Source of the DNA: Kineothrix sp. IPX-CK
GTDB lineage: Bacteria > Bacillota > Clostridia > Lachnospirales > Lachnospiraceae
DNA length: 64,000 nt
Assembly (NCBI RefSeq): GCF_039134705.1
Contig: NZ_CP146256.1
Coordinates: 806,001-870,000, forward strand
Direction: 5' to 3'
Shown: positions 33,875 through 43,510 of the stretch, piece by piece
Numbering within the stretch: the stretch's first letter is position 1
Layout: each line of letters begins with the position of its first letter
The notes under the pieces: model-generated
The model's input: only the letters and a program-made list of their open reading frames with translations
The model's database searches: none
Told to the model about the DNA's origin: nothing
Translations under genes and position numbers: made by a program

Positions 33875-34339
33875 ATGTCTATTACACTTCGAATTTTTGT
33901 ATGTTTTACGGGTATTGTTTTGATTTATATGGCGCGAAAGGCCAGTATCGTTCGTAAGATGACGGAGAAACAGAGTTTGTTCTGGATTATCGGGGGATTT
34001 ATCATCATTTTATTTGGACTGATTCCCCAGTTGGTTTATTTTATTTCGGATTTGTTTTCGGTAGAATATCCGCCTTCTATTATATTCGCACTGGCTATCG
34101 TTCTGGCGGCCTATGGAATATTCAATTGTTATAATTCAATAGCGGAGCTGTCCTCCCGGGTGCAGGAGCTGGCGATGCAGGTTTCCCTGCTGAATGAGGA
34201 AAATAGTCACTTGAAGGTACTGATAGAAAGGGATGGGGAGCTGGTGCAGCTGCAAGGAGTTATCAAAGAGCATGCAGATATGGAGGAGCCAACGATTTCT
34301 GAGGAACCGGTGGATTCCATTATGGAGCAAACAAAATGA
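33875..34339 (+). CDS. DUF2304 small membrane protein
   Basis: The start is ATG 33875, 5 bases after AAGGAGGG. 154 residues. Three hydrophobic helices (about 2-20, 33-55 and 67-88) are followed by a coiled coil (RVQELAMQVSLLNEENSHLKVLIERD) and an acidic tail. DUF2304 proteins commonly accompany DPM-like GT2 enzymes and flippases; one proposed role is lipid-linked sugar handling. It overlaps the following GT4 by 4 bases. The coiled coil may tether a partner glycosyltransferase to the membrane. Confidence 0.8.
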   Translation: MSITLRIFVCFTGIVLIYMARKASIVRKMTEKQSLFWIIGGFIIILFGLIPQLVYFISDLFSVEYPPSIIFALAIVLAAYGIFNCYNSIAELSSRVQELAMQVSLLNEENSHLKVLIERDGELVQLQGVIKEHADMEEPTISEEPVDSIMEQTK

Positions 34340-35553
34340 AAAAGCGCATATTGTTTATTATCAACACAATGGGCCGGGCCGGAGCGGAGACTGCTTTGAT
34401 TGAGCTTCTTAAAAAGCTCGATTCTTTGAAAAAGTATGAGCTTTTTCTCTACACTGTCATTCCCTGCGGTGAACTGTTCGACAAGGTACCTGAGGATGTT
34501 CGCATTTTGAATAAGCGGATAGGAAACGGTTCTGTTCTTTCTTTCAAAGGTCATGCGCATGCTGCTGCAAGCGTGCTGTGTTCGTTTTTCTATAAACTTA
34601 CCGGTTTTCGTTTGCTTCCCGATATGCTTCGCAATATCCGAATGCAGAAAAAGGAAGGAAGAAAACTGCAATATGACAAGCTTTTTTGGCGGCTGTTAGC
34701 CGAGGGGCGTCCCATGATAGCAGGCGATTACGATTTGGCGGTGGCCTACATAGAAGGAGCGTCGGCCTATTGTCTTGCAGATAGGGTAAATGCGAAACAC
34801 AAAGCTGCCTTTATCCACATCGATTATGAAAAAGCTGGCTATACTTTAGATATGGATATGGACTGCTATAAGAAGGCGGAAAAAATCTTTGTCGTTTCCG
34901 AAGAGGTAGGCGAGAAGTTTTGTAAGGTCTATCCTCAGTACCGGAATAAGATTCGGCTGTTTCGCAATCTTCTGGATATCCGGGGGATTAGGAAAAAGGC
35001 GCAGGAGAATGAGGGATTTACGGATGAATTTCAGGGAATCCGCCTTGTCACCGTAGGACGGCTTCATTACCAGAAGGGCTATGATATTGCAATAGAAGCG
35101 TTAGCCAAACTGCGGGCGCAGGGCTGTGACGCTCGCTGGTATGTGATAGGAGAGGGTATGGAGAGAAAGGCCTTGGAGCAGTTGATCCGTAAGTTCAAGC
35201 TGGAAGATTTTTTTTTCCTCCTTGGAGTAAGGGAGAATCCCTATCCTTATATAAAGCAGGCGGATATTTATGTCCATGCTACCCGTTATGAAGGAAAGAG
35301 CATTGCCATAGAGGAAGCGCAGATTTTGGGAAAGGCCATTGTTGCGTCGGACTGTACCGGCAACAGAGAGCAAATCAAGAACGGTTACGACGGTATGCTT
35401 CTGCCTTTGGATGCGGATAAGCTGGCGAGAGGACTGAAAACTGTGATTGACGATTCGGCGCTTAGAATAAGCTATGAACAGCATGTACTTGAGAAAAAAC
35501 TGGAATTCCCCGAGGATTTGGAAGAACTGCTTTCTATGCTTGAGGAAAAATGA
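34336..35553 (+). CDS. GT4 family glycosyltransferase
   Basis: 405 residues, GT-B fold. The N-terminus RILFIINTMGRAGAETALIELL is typical of GT4 enzymes. The donor half shows LVTVGRLHYQKGYDIAIEAL near 240 and YVHATRYEGKSIAIEEAQILGKAIV near 310, with the EX7E pair as EGKSIAIEE. The start overlaps the DUF2304 stop and the end is 50 bases before the next GT2. It probably adds a side-chain or early-core sugar to the polymer or its lipid carrier. Donor unknown. Confidence 0.85.
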   Translation: MKKRILFIINTMGRAGAETALIELLKKLDSLKKYELFLYTVIPCGELFDKVPEDVRILNKRIGNGSVLSFKGHAHAAASVLCSFFYKLTGFRLLPDMLRNIRMQKKEGRKLQYDKLFWRLLAEGRPMIAGDYDLAVAYIEGASAYCLADRVNAKHKAAFIHIDYEKAGYTLDMDMDCYKKAEKIFVVSEEVGEKFCKVYPQYRNKIRLFRNLLDIRGIRKKAQENEGFTDEFQGIRLVTVGRLHYQKGYDIAIEALAKLRAQGCDARWYVIGEGMERKALEQLIRKFKLEDFFFLLGVRENPYPYIKQADIYVHATRYEGKSIAIEEAQILGKAIVASDCTGNREQIKNGYDGMLLPLDADKLARGLKTVIDDSALRISYEQHVLEKKLEFPEDLEELLSMLEEK

Positions 35554-35603
35554 GGGAGACAGTTAAGCTGTATGGCGAAGCTGTAACGAAGGAGGATTTC
35601 TTT

Positions 35604-36347
35604 ATGAATAACGTATTGATTATTGTTCCCGCATTTAACGAGGAAGAGAATATGACGGCTCTGTTCGACCAGCTTTGTAAGCCGGAGATACGCAGCTTCG
35701 CGGATATTCTTGTGATCAACGATGCATCCAAGGATATGACGGGGAATATCGCAAAGTCGTACCGTGTATCCCTGGTTACCCACGTATTTAATCTGGGATA
35801 CGGCTCGGCGCTTCAGGTAGGATATAAATATGCGGTGCGCCGGGGCTATGAATATGTCATCCAGCTGGATGCGGACGGACAACACAATATTTCAAATATC
35901 TCCCATATCTATCAATGCCTGACTACGCCGAATGAAAACGGAAGCCTGCCGGATATTGTCATAGGCTCGCGGTTTGTGGAAGGAAGCGAATCCTTTCATA
36001 TTTCCGGTATAAAGAGATTGTCCATCAATATGTTTTCATGGTTGATTAAAAAGATGACCGGCAAGAAGATTACGGACCCCACCTCCGGGTTACAGGGATT
36101 AAATAGAAAAGCTTTCACTTATTATTCTATTTACGGCAACTTTGATTATTTTTATCCAGATGCAAATATGATAATACAGATGCTTTTGTTGGGATACAAA
36201 GTGGAAGAGACTACCGCCGTCATGCACGAGAGGACGGCAGGAGTGAGTATGCACACCGGACTTTTGAAGCAGTTGACCTATATGATGATCATGCCTCTTA
36301 GCATCTGGACGGTTTCCATTCGTGTAAGAAGAGGATTACAGAAGTAA
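35604..36347 (+). CDS. DPM-like GT2 glycosyltransferase
   Basis: The start is ATG 35604, 7 bases after AAGGAGG; the frame extends upstream to 35550 but without a site. 247 residues. VLIIVPAFNEEENM, VINDASKDMTG, NLGYGSALQVGYKYAV and the metal site IQLDADGQHN are the marks of the dolichol-phosphate mannose synthase-like group, which typically charges polyprenyl phosphate with a sugar. TSGLQGLNR matches that group. Paired with the DUF2304 protein two genes earlier, it could make a polyprenyl-phosphate sugar for use outside the membrane by the polytopic protein at 41178. That chain is inferred. Confidence 0.85.
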   Translation: MNNVLIIVPAFNEEENMTALFDQLCKPEIRSFADILVINDASKDMTGNIAKSYRVSLVTHVFNLGYGSALQVGYKYAVRRGYEYVIQLDADGQHNISNISHIYQCLTTPNENGSLPDIVIGSRFVEGSESFHISGIKRLSINMFSWLIKKMTGKKITDPTSGLQGLNRKAFTYYSIYGNFDYFYPDANMIIQMLLLGYKVEETTAVMHERTAGVSMHTGLLKQLTYMMIMPLSIWTVSIRVRRGLQK

Positions 36348-36370
36348 ATGATGCAGAAGGGAATTCTTTT

Positions 36371-37738
36371 ATGGAATATAAGGGTAGGATTACAAAATTG
36401 AAATGGATTCCGCTTCCCCGAACGGAAAAGGCGGAGGCTTTATACAATCCATATTGCGGATTTTATTCCATCTACCGTTTTTTTGCTGACAGTAGGACGG
36501 AGGCCGTAGAGGGAGTGCCTATTGAAGAGGTGCGGGCGGAGCCCTCGAAACAGCTTTGCCTTGTGGAAATCAATCTTCTGCCTTTTAACGAGACGGAGTT
36601 GCCGGAAGAAGCTTTGGAAATTGTACGCATGATCTTTGAACGTTTTATTGAGCTGAAAAAGCAAATGGTGGTACGCTTTTTATATGATTGGGAAGGAAAG
36701 GGGATATTGAGCGAGCCGAAGGATATTGCCGTTATTATGAACCATATGAGCCAGCTCGAGCCGCTGCTGAAGGAATATACGAAGCATATTTACATCCTTC
36801 AGGGCCTTTTTATCGGAAGCTGGGGGGAGATGCATAATTCCCGTTACTTAAGCGAGCGGCACATCGCCAGATTAGCCAGACATCTGTACGAATGCTCTGG
36901 AGAAAATACCCAGATTGCACTGAGGTGCCCGAACTTTTGGCGAATGCTTTTCAAGACCTGCCGGCCATTAGAAAGGGCTGTTGCTTTCACGGATATTCAG
37001 AAGGCGCGGTTTTCCTTATTTAATGACGGCATCATGGCTTCTGACACGGATTTTGGAACCTATGGAAATGTGGGTATGAAGGATTCCAAATCCTACAGCG
37101 AAAAGTGGACACGAAAGGATGAGCTGGAATTCCAGAACCAGTTGTGCCGATACGTCGCCAACGGAGGAGAGGTAATTAACGAATGCCCGGGTAACGACGC
37201 AGGTCCTGCGCTGGAGGTGCTTAGAAAGATGAGGATCTCCTATCTTCACAGCGATTATGACGAGAAAGTACTGAATAAATGGAAGGCTTCCAAGTCAGGT
37301 GTAAACGAGACGCTATGGAAGGAGAAGACGGCTTTCGAATACATAGAAGCTCATTTGGGATACCGGTTTACGGTAGAAGAAGCGTCCCTGTCCATTGCTC
37401 CGGATAAAAGCGGAAGATTTAAGGCCTCTGTTAAGATAGTCAACCGGGGCTTCGCGCCCTGTTACCATAAATATGAGGTGAAGTTTGTAATTCGCGACGC
37501 TTCGTTTTCTGAGATATACGAATACGGGGTGGATACGGACACCCGTATGTGGATGCCGGAAGAGCCGGTGGAACTGGAAGCGTTGATTTCTACGGAGCAA
37601 TTTGGCTTAAGCAGTTATATTTTATGTATAGGAATTTATGACCCGCAGGCGGACAGTCCGATTCAGCTGGCTGATACCTTCTCGTCGGCGGATCATATGG
37701 GAAATTATAATCTTGGCAATTTTACGGTGATTTCTTAG
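36371..37738 (+). CDS. DUF4874/DUF4832 glycosidase-like protein
   Basis: 455 residues without a signal peptide. The N-terminal half resembles DUF4874 (NPYCGFYSIYRF, VVRFLYDWEGKG, QGLFIGSWGEMHNSRY), a TIM-barrel-like domain in which GxWGExHxS recalls glycoside hydrolase acid sites. The C-terminal half resembles DUF4832, ending in an immunoglobulin-like segment (FKASVKIVNRGFAPCYHKYEV). Relatives are usually secreted; the lack of an export signal here is odd and suggests a cytosolic role or non-classical export. It might trim or edit polymer. The gene follows the GT2 by 23 bases. Family call only. Confidence 0.7.
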   Translation: MEYKGRITKLKWIPLPRTEKAEALYNPYCGFYSIYRFFADSRTEAVEGVPIEEVRAEPSKQLCLVEINLLPFNETELPEEALEIVRMIFERFIELKKQMVVRFLYDWEGKGILSEPKDIAVIMNHMSQLEPLLKEYTKHIYILQGLFIGSWGEMHNSRYLSERHIARLARHLYECSGENTQIALRCPNFWRMLFKTCRPLERAVAFTDIQKARFSLFNDGIMASDTDFGTYGNVGMKDSKSYSEKWTRKDELEFQNQLCRYVANGGEVINECPGNDAGPALEVLRKMRISYLHSDYDEKVLNKWKASKSGVNETLWKEKTAFEYIEAHLGYRFTVEEASLSIAPDKSGRFKASVKIVNRGFAPCYHKYEVKFVIRDASFSEIYEYGVDTDTRMWMPEEPVELEALISTEQFGLSSYILCIGIYDPQADSPIQLADTFSSADHMGNYNLGNFTVIS

Positions 37739-37774
37739 GGTGCGCAGTTTTTGTGTAAGAGTAAAGGAAAAGTT

Positions 37775-39727
37775 ATGTCGGATTTATTATTGAATGTTAT
37801 CTTAATTGCAAGAAGAAATACTTCGTTAAGCTTTGTCCGGGCTTTGCAAAGTGTTCTCTGCCAGACCTATGCTCCCATTAAGGTGCTGGTGGTGGATGCC
37901 AATGAGCCCGATAGCTTATACAGTCTGGGGATGCAGGAAGATTTGATCGATTTTCCGGAGGTAGAGTATGTGAGGCTGGACCCCTCTCTTTCGATTGCAG
38001 CTATCCGTAATCAGATGCTTGGGAATGCGGAGGGAGAGTATATCGCATACTTGAGCAGCAATGATATATGGCGGTTGGATAAAGCTGCATTACAGATCGG
38101 CGGGCTGGAAGATTCGCCGGAGGCAGCGGCGTCTTGCAGCGGTGGAATACTCATGGACGAGCGGGGATCGGAGTTGGAAGTAGAGCCTTTGATGGAACAC
38201 CCGGAGGAGGATTCCTCTCTATGGCTGCTAGACAATCCGGCGAGGAGTCCGGGTCAGGTTATCTACAGAAGGGCGGCAGTGCTGGAAGAGGGCGGATTTG
38301 ACGAACAGTTTGTCAACTTTTGCGACGGCGATATGCTGTTTCGGCTAAGCCGCAGAAAAAGGATTCTGTTTCCTGCCGATTCCTTGTGCGAATGCAGGAT
38401 TACGTCTGACGACGAAGCCTATGACTGGAATGATTTTAAGGATGGACAGAAGATTCTGTATAAATATACGGAGATTTTCCTGGTGAATAAGCGCATGACA
38501 CAGAATTTTTATGGGCGTATGCTCTTTCTTGCAAGAGTCAACTATATGTGGCTGAACTATTTCATCTATATTTATATGTACTTCATCAAGTCGCCGCTGC
38601 GTTCTGTCTGGATGCTTTTCAAGAAGGCTGCAAAAAGCGTTTATTATATGATGAAATGGAATAAGCGTGCCTTCCGGATGCTGGCCGGAAAGCTTCGTTT
38701 GAATCGGGATATACATATGATTCAAAACGGGAAGCTGGAAAAGGTAAAAGCGCTGAAGGCTCCCTGCGAGCCGGAGAAGGATGAACAAATACCACTTGAG
38801 TTTTCTTCTGCCCGTGAATATAATGAGAAGAAGTCTCTTCATTTTTGTTTTGACAAAAAGCTTAATAGTATTGTCATCCCGGAATATGTGACGGTAATTA
38901 AGAAAGGCATGTTCTATGGCTGTGATAATCTGATCAGCGTGGAAATACCTAATACAGTACTGGAAATTCAAGCCTACGCCTTTCATAAATGCAGGAACCT
39001 GCGCTATGTCACCTTCAAAGAAGGAAGCCGCCTCGGCAAAATCGGAGATTATGCTTTTGCGGGCTGCCGCCTGTTAAAAACGATGAGTCTGCCCTCCAAT
39101 ATCGTGCAAATCGGCAAATACGCTTTTGCCGAATGCTGTTCCTTAAGGCAGCTATCCTTTACCTACCTGCATCGCGGAGAGGAAAGGACGAATAATTTAT
39201 ATCCTACCGCGCTAGGCACGCTTCCCCGCTATATGTTTTTGGGTTGTACCGGTCTGCTGTCGGTGGAATTCGGTGTGAACAGCATATTGGAGACAATAGA
39301 AAACGGAGTCTTCCTGGGCTGCCGGAGACTGCAGAATGTGGTTCTGACCGGAGGGGTGAAATATATAGGAAGCTATGCCTTCGCATACTGCAAGGAGCTG
39401 GAGACAGTGGCGATTCCGCAGATCGATGCGCTGAAAGGCATAGGAAAGTGTGCTTTTATGCACTGCGAGACCTTGGATTATTTTCTGTTTCCTAACCAAA
39501 TCGAGAGGATTCCTATGCGGACTTTTTACGGCTGCCGGAATTTAAAGCTCGTCAAGATTCCTAAGAAAGTGCTTTCCATTAACCATCAGGCTTTTGCGAA
39601 ATGTAGCTCGCTTACCAATGCAATTATAATGTCAGGAGATACCTCTATCTCGCCTACGGCCTTCGACAGGCATACGCAGGTGCGGATTCCCGAAATCGAA
39701 GGGAACGAGGCTGCTTCTGCCGGCTAA
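37775..39727 (+). CDS. GT2 glycosyltransferase fused to BspA-type leucine-rich repeats
   Basis: The start is ATG 37775 after AAAGGA; TTG 37751 is less likely. 650 residues. Residues 1-230 are a GT2 domain with VILIARRNTSLSFVRAL, VLVVDANEPDS, the modified metal block YLSSNDIW (no DxD) and FCDGDMLFRLSR. A hydrophobic segment at about 253-272 is followed by a very basic region, so it is more likely to sit on the membrane than to cross it. Residues about 355-640 are LRR_5 repeats (IPEYVTVIKKGMFYGC, IPNTVLEIQAYAFHKC and more). BspA repeats normally lie on secreted adhesins, so this fusion is unusual. The repeats may organise the synthesis complex. Confidence 0.78.
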   Translation: MSDLLLNVILIARRNTSLSFVRALQSVLCQTYAPIKVLVVDANEPDSLYSLGMQEDLIDFPEVEYVRLDPSLSIAAIRNQMLGNAEGEYIAYLSSNDIWRLDKAALQIGGLEDSPEAAASCSGGILMDERGSELEVEPLMEHPEEDSSLWLLDNPARSPGQVIYRRAAVLEEGGFDEQFVNFCDGDMLFRLSRRKRILFPADSLCECRITSDDEAYDWNDFKDGQKILYKYTEIFLVNKRMTQNFYGRMLFLARVNYMWLNYFIYIYMYFIKSPLRSVWMLFKKAAKSVYYMMKWNKRAFRMLAGKLRLNRDIHMIQNGKLEKVKALKAPCEPEKDEQIPLEFSSAREYNEKKSLHFCFDKKLNSIVIPEYVTVIKKGMFYGCDNLISVEIPNTVLEIQAYAFHKCRNLRYVTFKEGSRLGKIGDYAFAGCRLLKTMSLPSNIVQIGKYAFAECCSLRQLSFTYLHRGEERTNNLYPTALGTLPRYMFLGCTGLLSVEFGVNSILETIENGVFLGCRRLQNVVLTGGVKYIGSYAFAYCKELETVAIPQIDALKGIGKCAFMHCETLDYFLFPNQIERIPMRTFYGCRNLKLVKIPKKVLSINHQAFAKCSSLTNAIIMSGDTSISPTAFDRHTQVRIPEIEGNEAASAG

Positions 39728-39739
39728 AGGATGTTATCA

Positions 39740-41203
39740 ATGGGTTCACAAGTGAAGAAAAATTATATATATAATGTAATATACAGGCTTTCCATCTGCA
39801 TTCTGCCGTTGGTTGTCACTCCTTATGTGGCACGTGTGCTGGGAGCGGAGCAGGTGGGGCTTTATGCCTTTTCCAGTACGGTGGCCTGCTATTTTATTAT
39901 GTTCGGCAAGATGGGGCTGGATAATTATGGAAACCGGAGTATTGCATCCTGCAGGGATGATATAGAGAAGAGAAGCAGAGTGTTTTGGGGAATCTATACC
40001 ATGCAGGTGTTTACCTCCATTATTTCCATTCTCATTTTTATCCTTCTCATCGTGACTGTTTTTAAAGCGGATAGTGTTGTGTATTGGATGCAGCTTATGT
40101 ATGTGGGATCCATACTCTTTGACGTCAGCTGGTTCTTTTACGGCATGGAGCGGTTTCGTATTACGATGATTCGGAGTTTGATTTCCAGAACGCTCATTAT
40201 TGCAGGTGTTTTTATATTCGTGCATTCGGAAAAGGATTTGTGGGTCTATACCTGCGTGATGAGTGCCTGCTTTTTGCTGGAGCAGATCCAGCTCGTTCCG
40301 TTTTTATTCCGGCAGATAAAATGGGTGCGCCTGAAGAAGGAGGATATCGTCTGCCATATCGTACCGAACTTAAAGCTGTTCGTCCCCTTATTAGCCCTTA
40401 GCAGCTACCATTGGATGGACAAAATCATGCTGGGTGTTATGACGAAAAGTACGGCCATCGTAGCGTTTTATACTTATGCAGAGAATATCATCAATCTGCC
40501 GAAGGGGATAATGTCCGCGCTGGATACTGTAATGCTTCCGAGAATTTCCAATCTGGTGGCGAACGAGCGGATCGAGGAGGGTCTACGGAAGATGAGGAAT
40601 GCCATCCGGTTTAACAGCTTCGTGAGCTGTGCGCTGTGCTTCGGAATCGCCGGAGTCTCCCCGGTATTCATTCCGTGGTTTTTCGGAGAAGAGTATGTGC
40701 CGGCAATCGTGCTGACGATGGAGCTTGCGATGGTCATGATACCGATGAGTCTGGCCGAGATGGTGCAGACCCAATATTTGATTCCGTTCAAGCGGGAAAA
40801 TATTTATATCCGTTCGGTAACGCTGGGAGCGGTTACAGATATCGTTCTCAACCTGCTGCTGATTCCGCCTTACGGTGCTTCCGGCGCGGTGATTGGAACC
40901 TTATGTGCAGAGATATTGGTCTGTGTTTACCAGATGCACTATATTAAGGATGTCTATCGACTCAGCCAGCTCATTAAGATGCTTTTGCCATTTATGGTCT
41001 GCGGAGGAGCCGAGTTTGCGGTGACTTATTCCATGTGCGGATTGAATATAAATCCGTTTTTGCTGCTTCCCATGCAGATTCTTGCGGGAGGTGCGGTATA
41101 TCTGCTCGGCTGCGGAATCTACGTGATATTTATAAGCAGGGAGTACCGGAATGTGAGGGATATTATTAAAGGAGGGGATGCGGAAGGTGATAGTCGATAC
41201 TAA
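39740..41203 (+). CDS. Wzx-type oligosaccharide flippase (MOP family)
   Basis: 487 residues from ATG 39740 (AAAGGA 8 bases upstream); ATG 39731 is possible. About 12-14 hydrophobic helices. The N-terminus NYIYNVIYRLSICILPLVVTPYVARVLG is the classic Wzx/RfbX pattern, and YSFFWYG is represented by WFFYGMERF. The protein should flip lipid-linked repeat units across the membrane. The presence of both PelG and a Wzx in one operon implies two export routes, or a Pel-like polymer decorated with a flipped unit. It overlaps the next gene by 26 bases. Confidence 0.88.
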   Translation: MGSQVKKNYIYNVIYRLSICILPLVVTPYVARVLGAEQVGLYAFSSTVACYFIMFGKMGLDNYGNRSIASCRDDIEKRSRVFWGIYTMQVFTSIISILIFILLIVTVFKADSVVYWMQLMYVGSILFDVSWFFYGMERFRITMIRSLISRTLIIAGVFIFVHSEKDLWVYTCVMSACFLLEQIQLVPFLFRQIKWVRLKKEDIVCHIVPNLKLFVPLLALSSYHWMDKIMLGVMTKSTAIVAFYTYAENIINLPKGIMSALDTVMLPRISNLVANERIEEGLRKMRNAIRFNSFVSCALCFGIAGVSPVFIPWFFGEEYVPAIVLTMELAMVMIPMSLAEMVQTQYLIPFKRENIYIRSVTLGAVTDIVLNLLLIPPYGASGAVIGTLCAEILVCVYQMHYIKDVYRLSQLIKMLLPFMVCGGAEFAVTYSMCGLNINPFLLLPMQILAGGAVYLLGCGIYVIFISREYRNVRDIIKGGDAEGDSRY

Positions 41204-43508
41204 TGCCTATATATTGTCTATGATACTCGTTTTGCTAAGCTGTGCGGTCAGAGATTTTCTGATTCCGCTTTTCGTATGGAGAAATCATCTTAAGAACAAA
41301 AGCTATGCATACCGTTTCTGGTTCTGTGTGATTACGCAAGCCAGCCTTCAGATCAATCTCGTACTTCTTCTTGGCTTTTTGGATATATGCAACAGGGGAA
41401 CGGTAATCGGCTGCAATATTGTCATTTATCTTCTGATTCTCTGGAACTTTTCCGACAAAAAGTTTTTTCGACGCATTAAGGAATGGTCTGACTCTTTCTG
41501 GGAGGCATATAGAAATAACAGACTGCTCATCTACCTTCTGCATGAGATCGCGGGATGGTGGAAGAAACTTATAAGAATGATAGGCGGCTGGATGGTTTGG
41601 CGCTATATGCTGAGGCACTGGCTGGAAACTCTTCTTATGGCAGGATTGATCGTATATAATATATGGTTCCTGACGCACAATGTTATGCTTTATCATTGCT
41701 ATCAATTCTCCGATATACCGGTACATCAGTCTTGGATTTACGAGCTGGAGCAGGGGAACTTGTTTTCTGATGGAATATATCCTTTCGGAATGCATGCCAT
41801 GACATACATCATACGCGTGCTGTTTGGACTGAATCTGCGCGAAATACTGCTCTACGCAGGAGCCTACCAGACGGTTCTGCTCTTCGTCGGGCTGTTTCTT
41901 CTGGCGAAAGAAATCTTCCATGGGAAATACACGCCGGTTACGGTAGTTGTGATTATCAGCTTTATGCTGAATCAAGGCCGTTATGCTGCTTCTCTTCCGC
42001 AGGAGGCGGGGATGTATGCGGTAGTAGGGATCGCTTATTTCATGATCAGGTATTTGCACGAGGATAGGAAGAAGTTCGTAATTGAAGGGGATTCCCGCCT
42101 TCGCAGAATATTCCGTGCAGGTTCCTATATTAATCGAAGGTATATCCGGTCGGAGGAGATTCTCCTAATGCTCTGCGTAGGTTTGGTCATCGCATACCAT
42201 TTTTACACGGCGATTGCGGCGATTTTCCTCGTGGCGGCGATAGGCATCGGCTATATTCCCAGGATATTTAAAAAGCAATATTTTATTCCCTTATTATTTT
42301 GCGGCATTATGGGGGCGTTCATCGCGGTTCTTCCCATGGGAGCTTGTCTGGCGAAGGGAATCCCGTTTCAGGAATCCATGGCCTGGGCTACCAGTGTTAT
42401 GACCGGAGAGGAATGGGTGGGAAGCGACCCTGATTACCAGTCGGAGCTGGCGGAAGCATTGGATAGGGATGACATAGGCGGTTCCCTGGATACTGATGAG
42501 GAGGCGGAGGAGGAAATAGAAAAGGTCAGGGTAGATTATTCTGTCATGACACCGGTAGAAATTCTCCGGTTTTATTTCAATGCGCTGATCAACTTCGGTA
42601 TTCTTGCAATGTTCGGGTATGATGCGATTCGGCTTATGTTTATTTGTATGCTCTTTGGTGCTGTCTGTGCGGTACTCTTAATGCTGTATGGCAGGACGAG
42701 ATGTTATGGGCACGATTATATGGCGATGATCATTAACATGATTATCCTCTGTACATTGGGAGCGGCACAGCAGTTAGGGCTGATGGAACTGATCGCGGCG
42801 GCGAGAGCCTCTACCTTTGCCGAGCCCTTCATCGGCTTCATCTACATGCTGCCTGTGGATTTTGCATTCCGTGTTTTGGGGGGGTGGAAGAATAAGTATT
42901 ACCGGGCCGTTTTAAATGCGCTTTCGGCAGCAGTCTGCATAGGGGCTGCTTATATGATCGTTACCTTAGGCTGGTACCATTCCTTCTTCGATGTCAATCA
43001 GGCGTATTATAACGAGTCGGAATACCTGCTTAGGAACATAAAGAAGTCCTATGAAAAGAATACCTTTACCATCGTATCGCCCACGGACGAATATTATGAT
43101 GTGCTAGATTACGGCAGGCATACCCAGCTTTCGGAATTTATCAATATGGTAAATAAGAATCAGGAAGCCTTTACCTTTCCTACGGAATATGTTTTCTTCT
43201 TCATAGAAAAAAAGGTTTTACAGGACTATTTCTATGGACCGGTAAATGTAGATTTGAAATATGCGGCGATGGACTTCGTTTATTTCGCCAATACGCAGGA
43301 TTATTATTTCGAAAGGGCGACGATAGAGTCCCAGGCATATTATTGGGCGCTGAAATTTAAACAGATGTATCCCCGAAACTTCAAGGTCTATTACGAAGAT
43401 GATATTTATATCGCTTATATCATGAAACAGAATCCTTACAGTCCTTATGACCTGCAAGTAGATTATTTGGCGGATTATGAGAATGTGATAGAAGAGAATG
43501 GGTGGTAA
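41178..43508 (+). CDS. Large polytopic membrane protein, GT-C or polymerase-like
   Basis: 776 residues. AAAGGAGGGG abuts ATG 41178, so the GTG at 41187 is a possible true start. About 12-14 helices cover the first 600 residues. The first outside loop after helix 5 contains the pattern DIPVHQSWIYELEQGN and DGIYPFGMHAM, as in GT-C fold enzymes, where an acidic residue in that loop binds the lipid-phosphate sugar. An acidic insert (about 430-455) and a 150-residue soluble C-terminal part follow. It may be the acceptor-side partner of the DPM-like GT2 or a Wzy-like polymerase. No named family was recognised. Confidence 0.65.
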   Translation: MRKVIVDTNAYILSMILVLLSCAVRDFLIPLFVWRNHLKNKSYAYRFWFCVITQASLQINLVLLLGFLDICNRGTVIGCNIVIYLLILWNFSDKKFFRRIKEWSDSFWEAYRNNRLLIYLLHEIAGWWKKLIRMIGGWMVWRYMLRHWLETLLMAGLIVYNIWFLTHNVMLYHCYQFSDIPVHQSWIYELEQGNLFSDGIYPFGMHAMTYIIRVLFGLNLREILLYAGAYQTVLLFVGLFLLAKEIFHGKYTPVTVVVIISFMLNQGRYAASLPQEAGMYAVVGIAYFMIRYLHEDRKKFVIEGDSRLRRIFRAGSYINRRYIRSEEILLMLCVGLVIAYHFYTAIAAIFLVAAIGIGYIPRIFKKQYFIPLLFCGIMGAFIAVLPMGACLAKGIPFQESMAWATSVMTGEEWVGSDPDYQSELAEALDRDDIGGSLDTDEEAEEEIEKVRVDYSVMTPVEILRFYFNALINFGILAMFGYDAIRLMFICMLFGAVCAVLLMLYGRTRCYGHDYMAMIINMIILCTLGAAQQLGLMELIAAARASTFAEPFIGFIYMLPVDFAFRVLGGWKNKYYRAVLNALSAAVCIGAAYMIVTLGWYHSFFDVNQAYYNESEYLLRNIKKSYEKNTFTIVSPTDEYYDVLDYGRHTQLSEFINMVNKNQEAFTFPTEYVFFFIEKKVLQDYFYGPVNVDLKYAAMDFVYFANTQDYYFERATIESQAYYWALKFKQMYPRNFKVYYEDDIYIAYIMKQNPYSPYDLQVDYLADYENVIEENGW

Positions 43509-43510
43509 AT

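Noticed and set aside
38345..38986. Reverse-strand reading frame of 213 codons inside the GT2-LRR gene
   Set aside because: It is the shadow of a well-supported forward gene and its translation has no domain-like features.
41235..42059. Reverse-strand reading frame of 274 codons inside the polytopic protein gene
   Set aside because: The forward frame is coupled to its neighbours and has clear membrane helices; the reverse frame lacks a ribosome site and any recognisable pattern.
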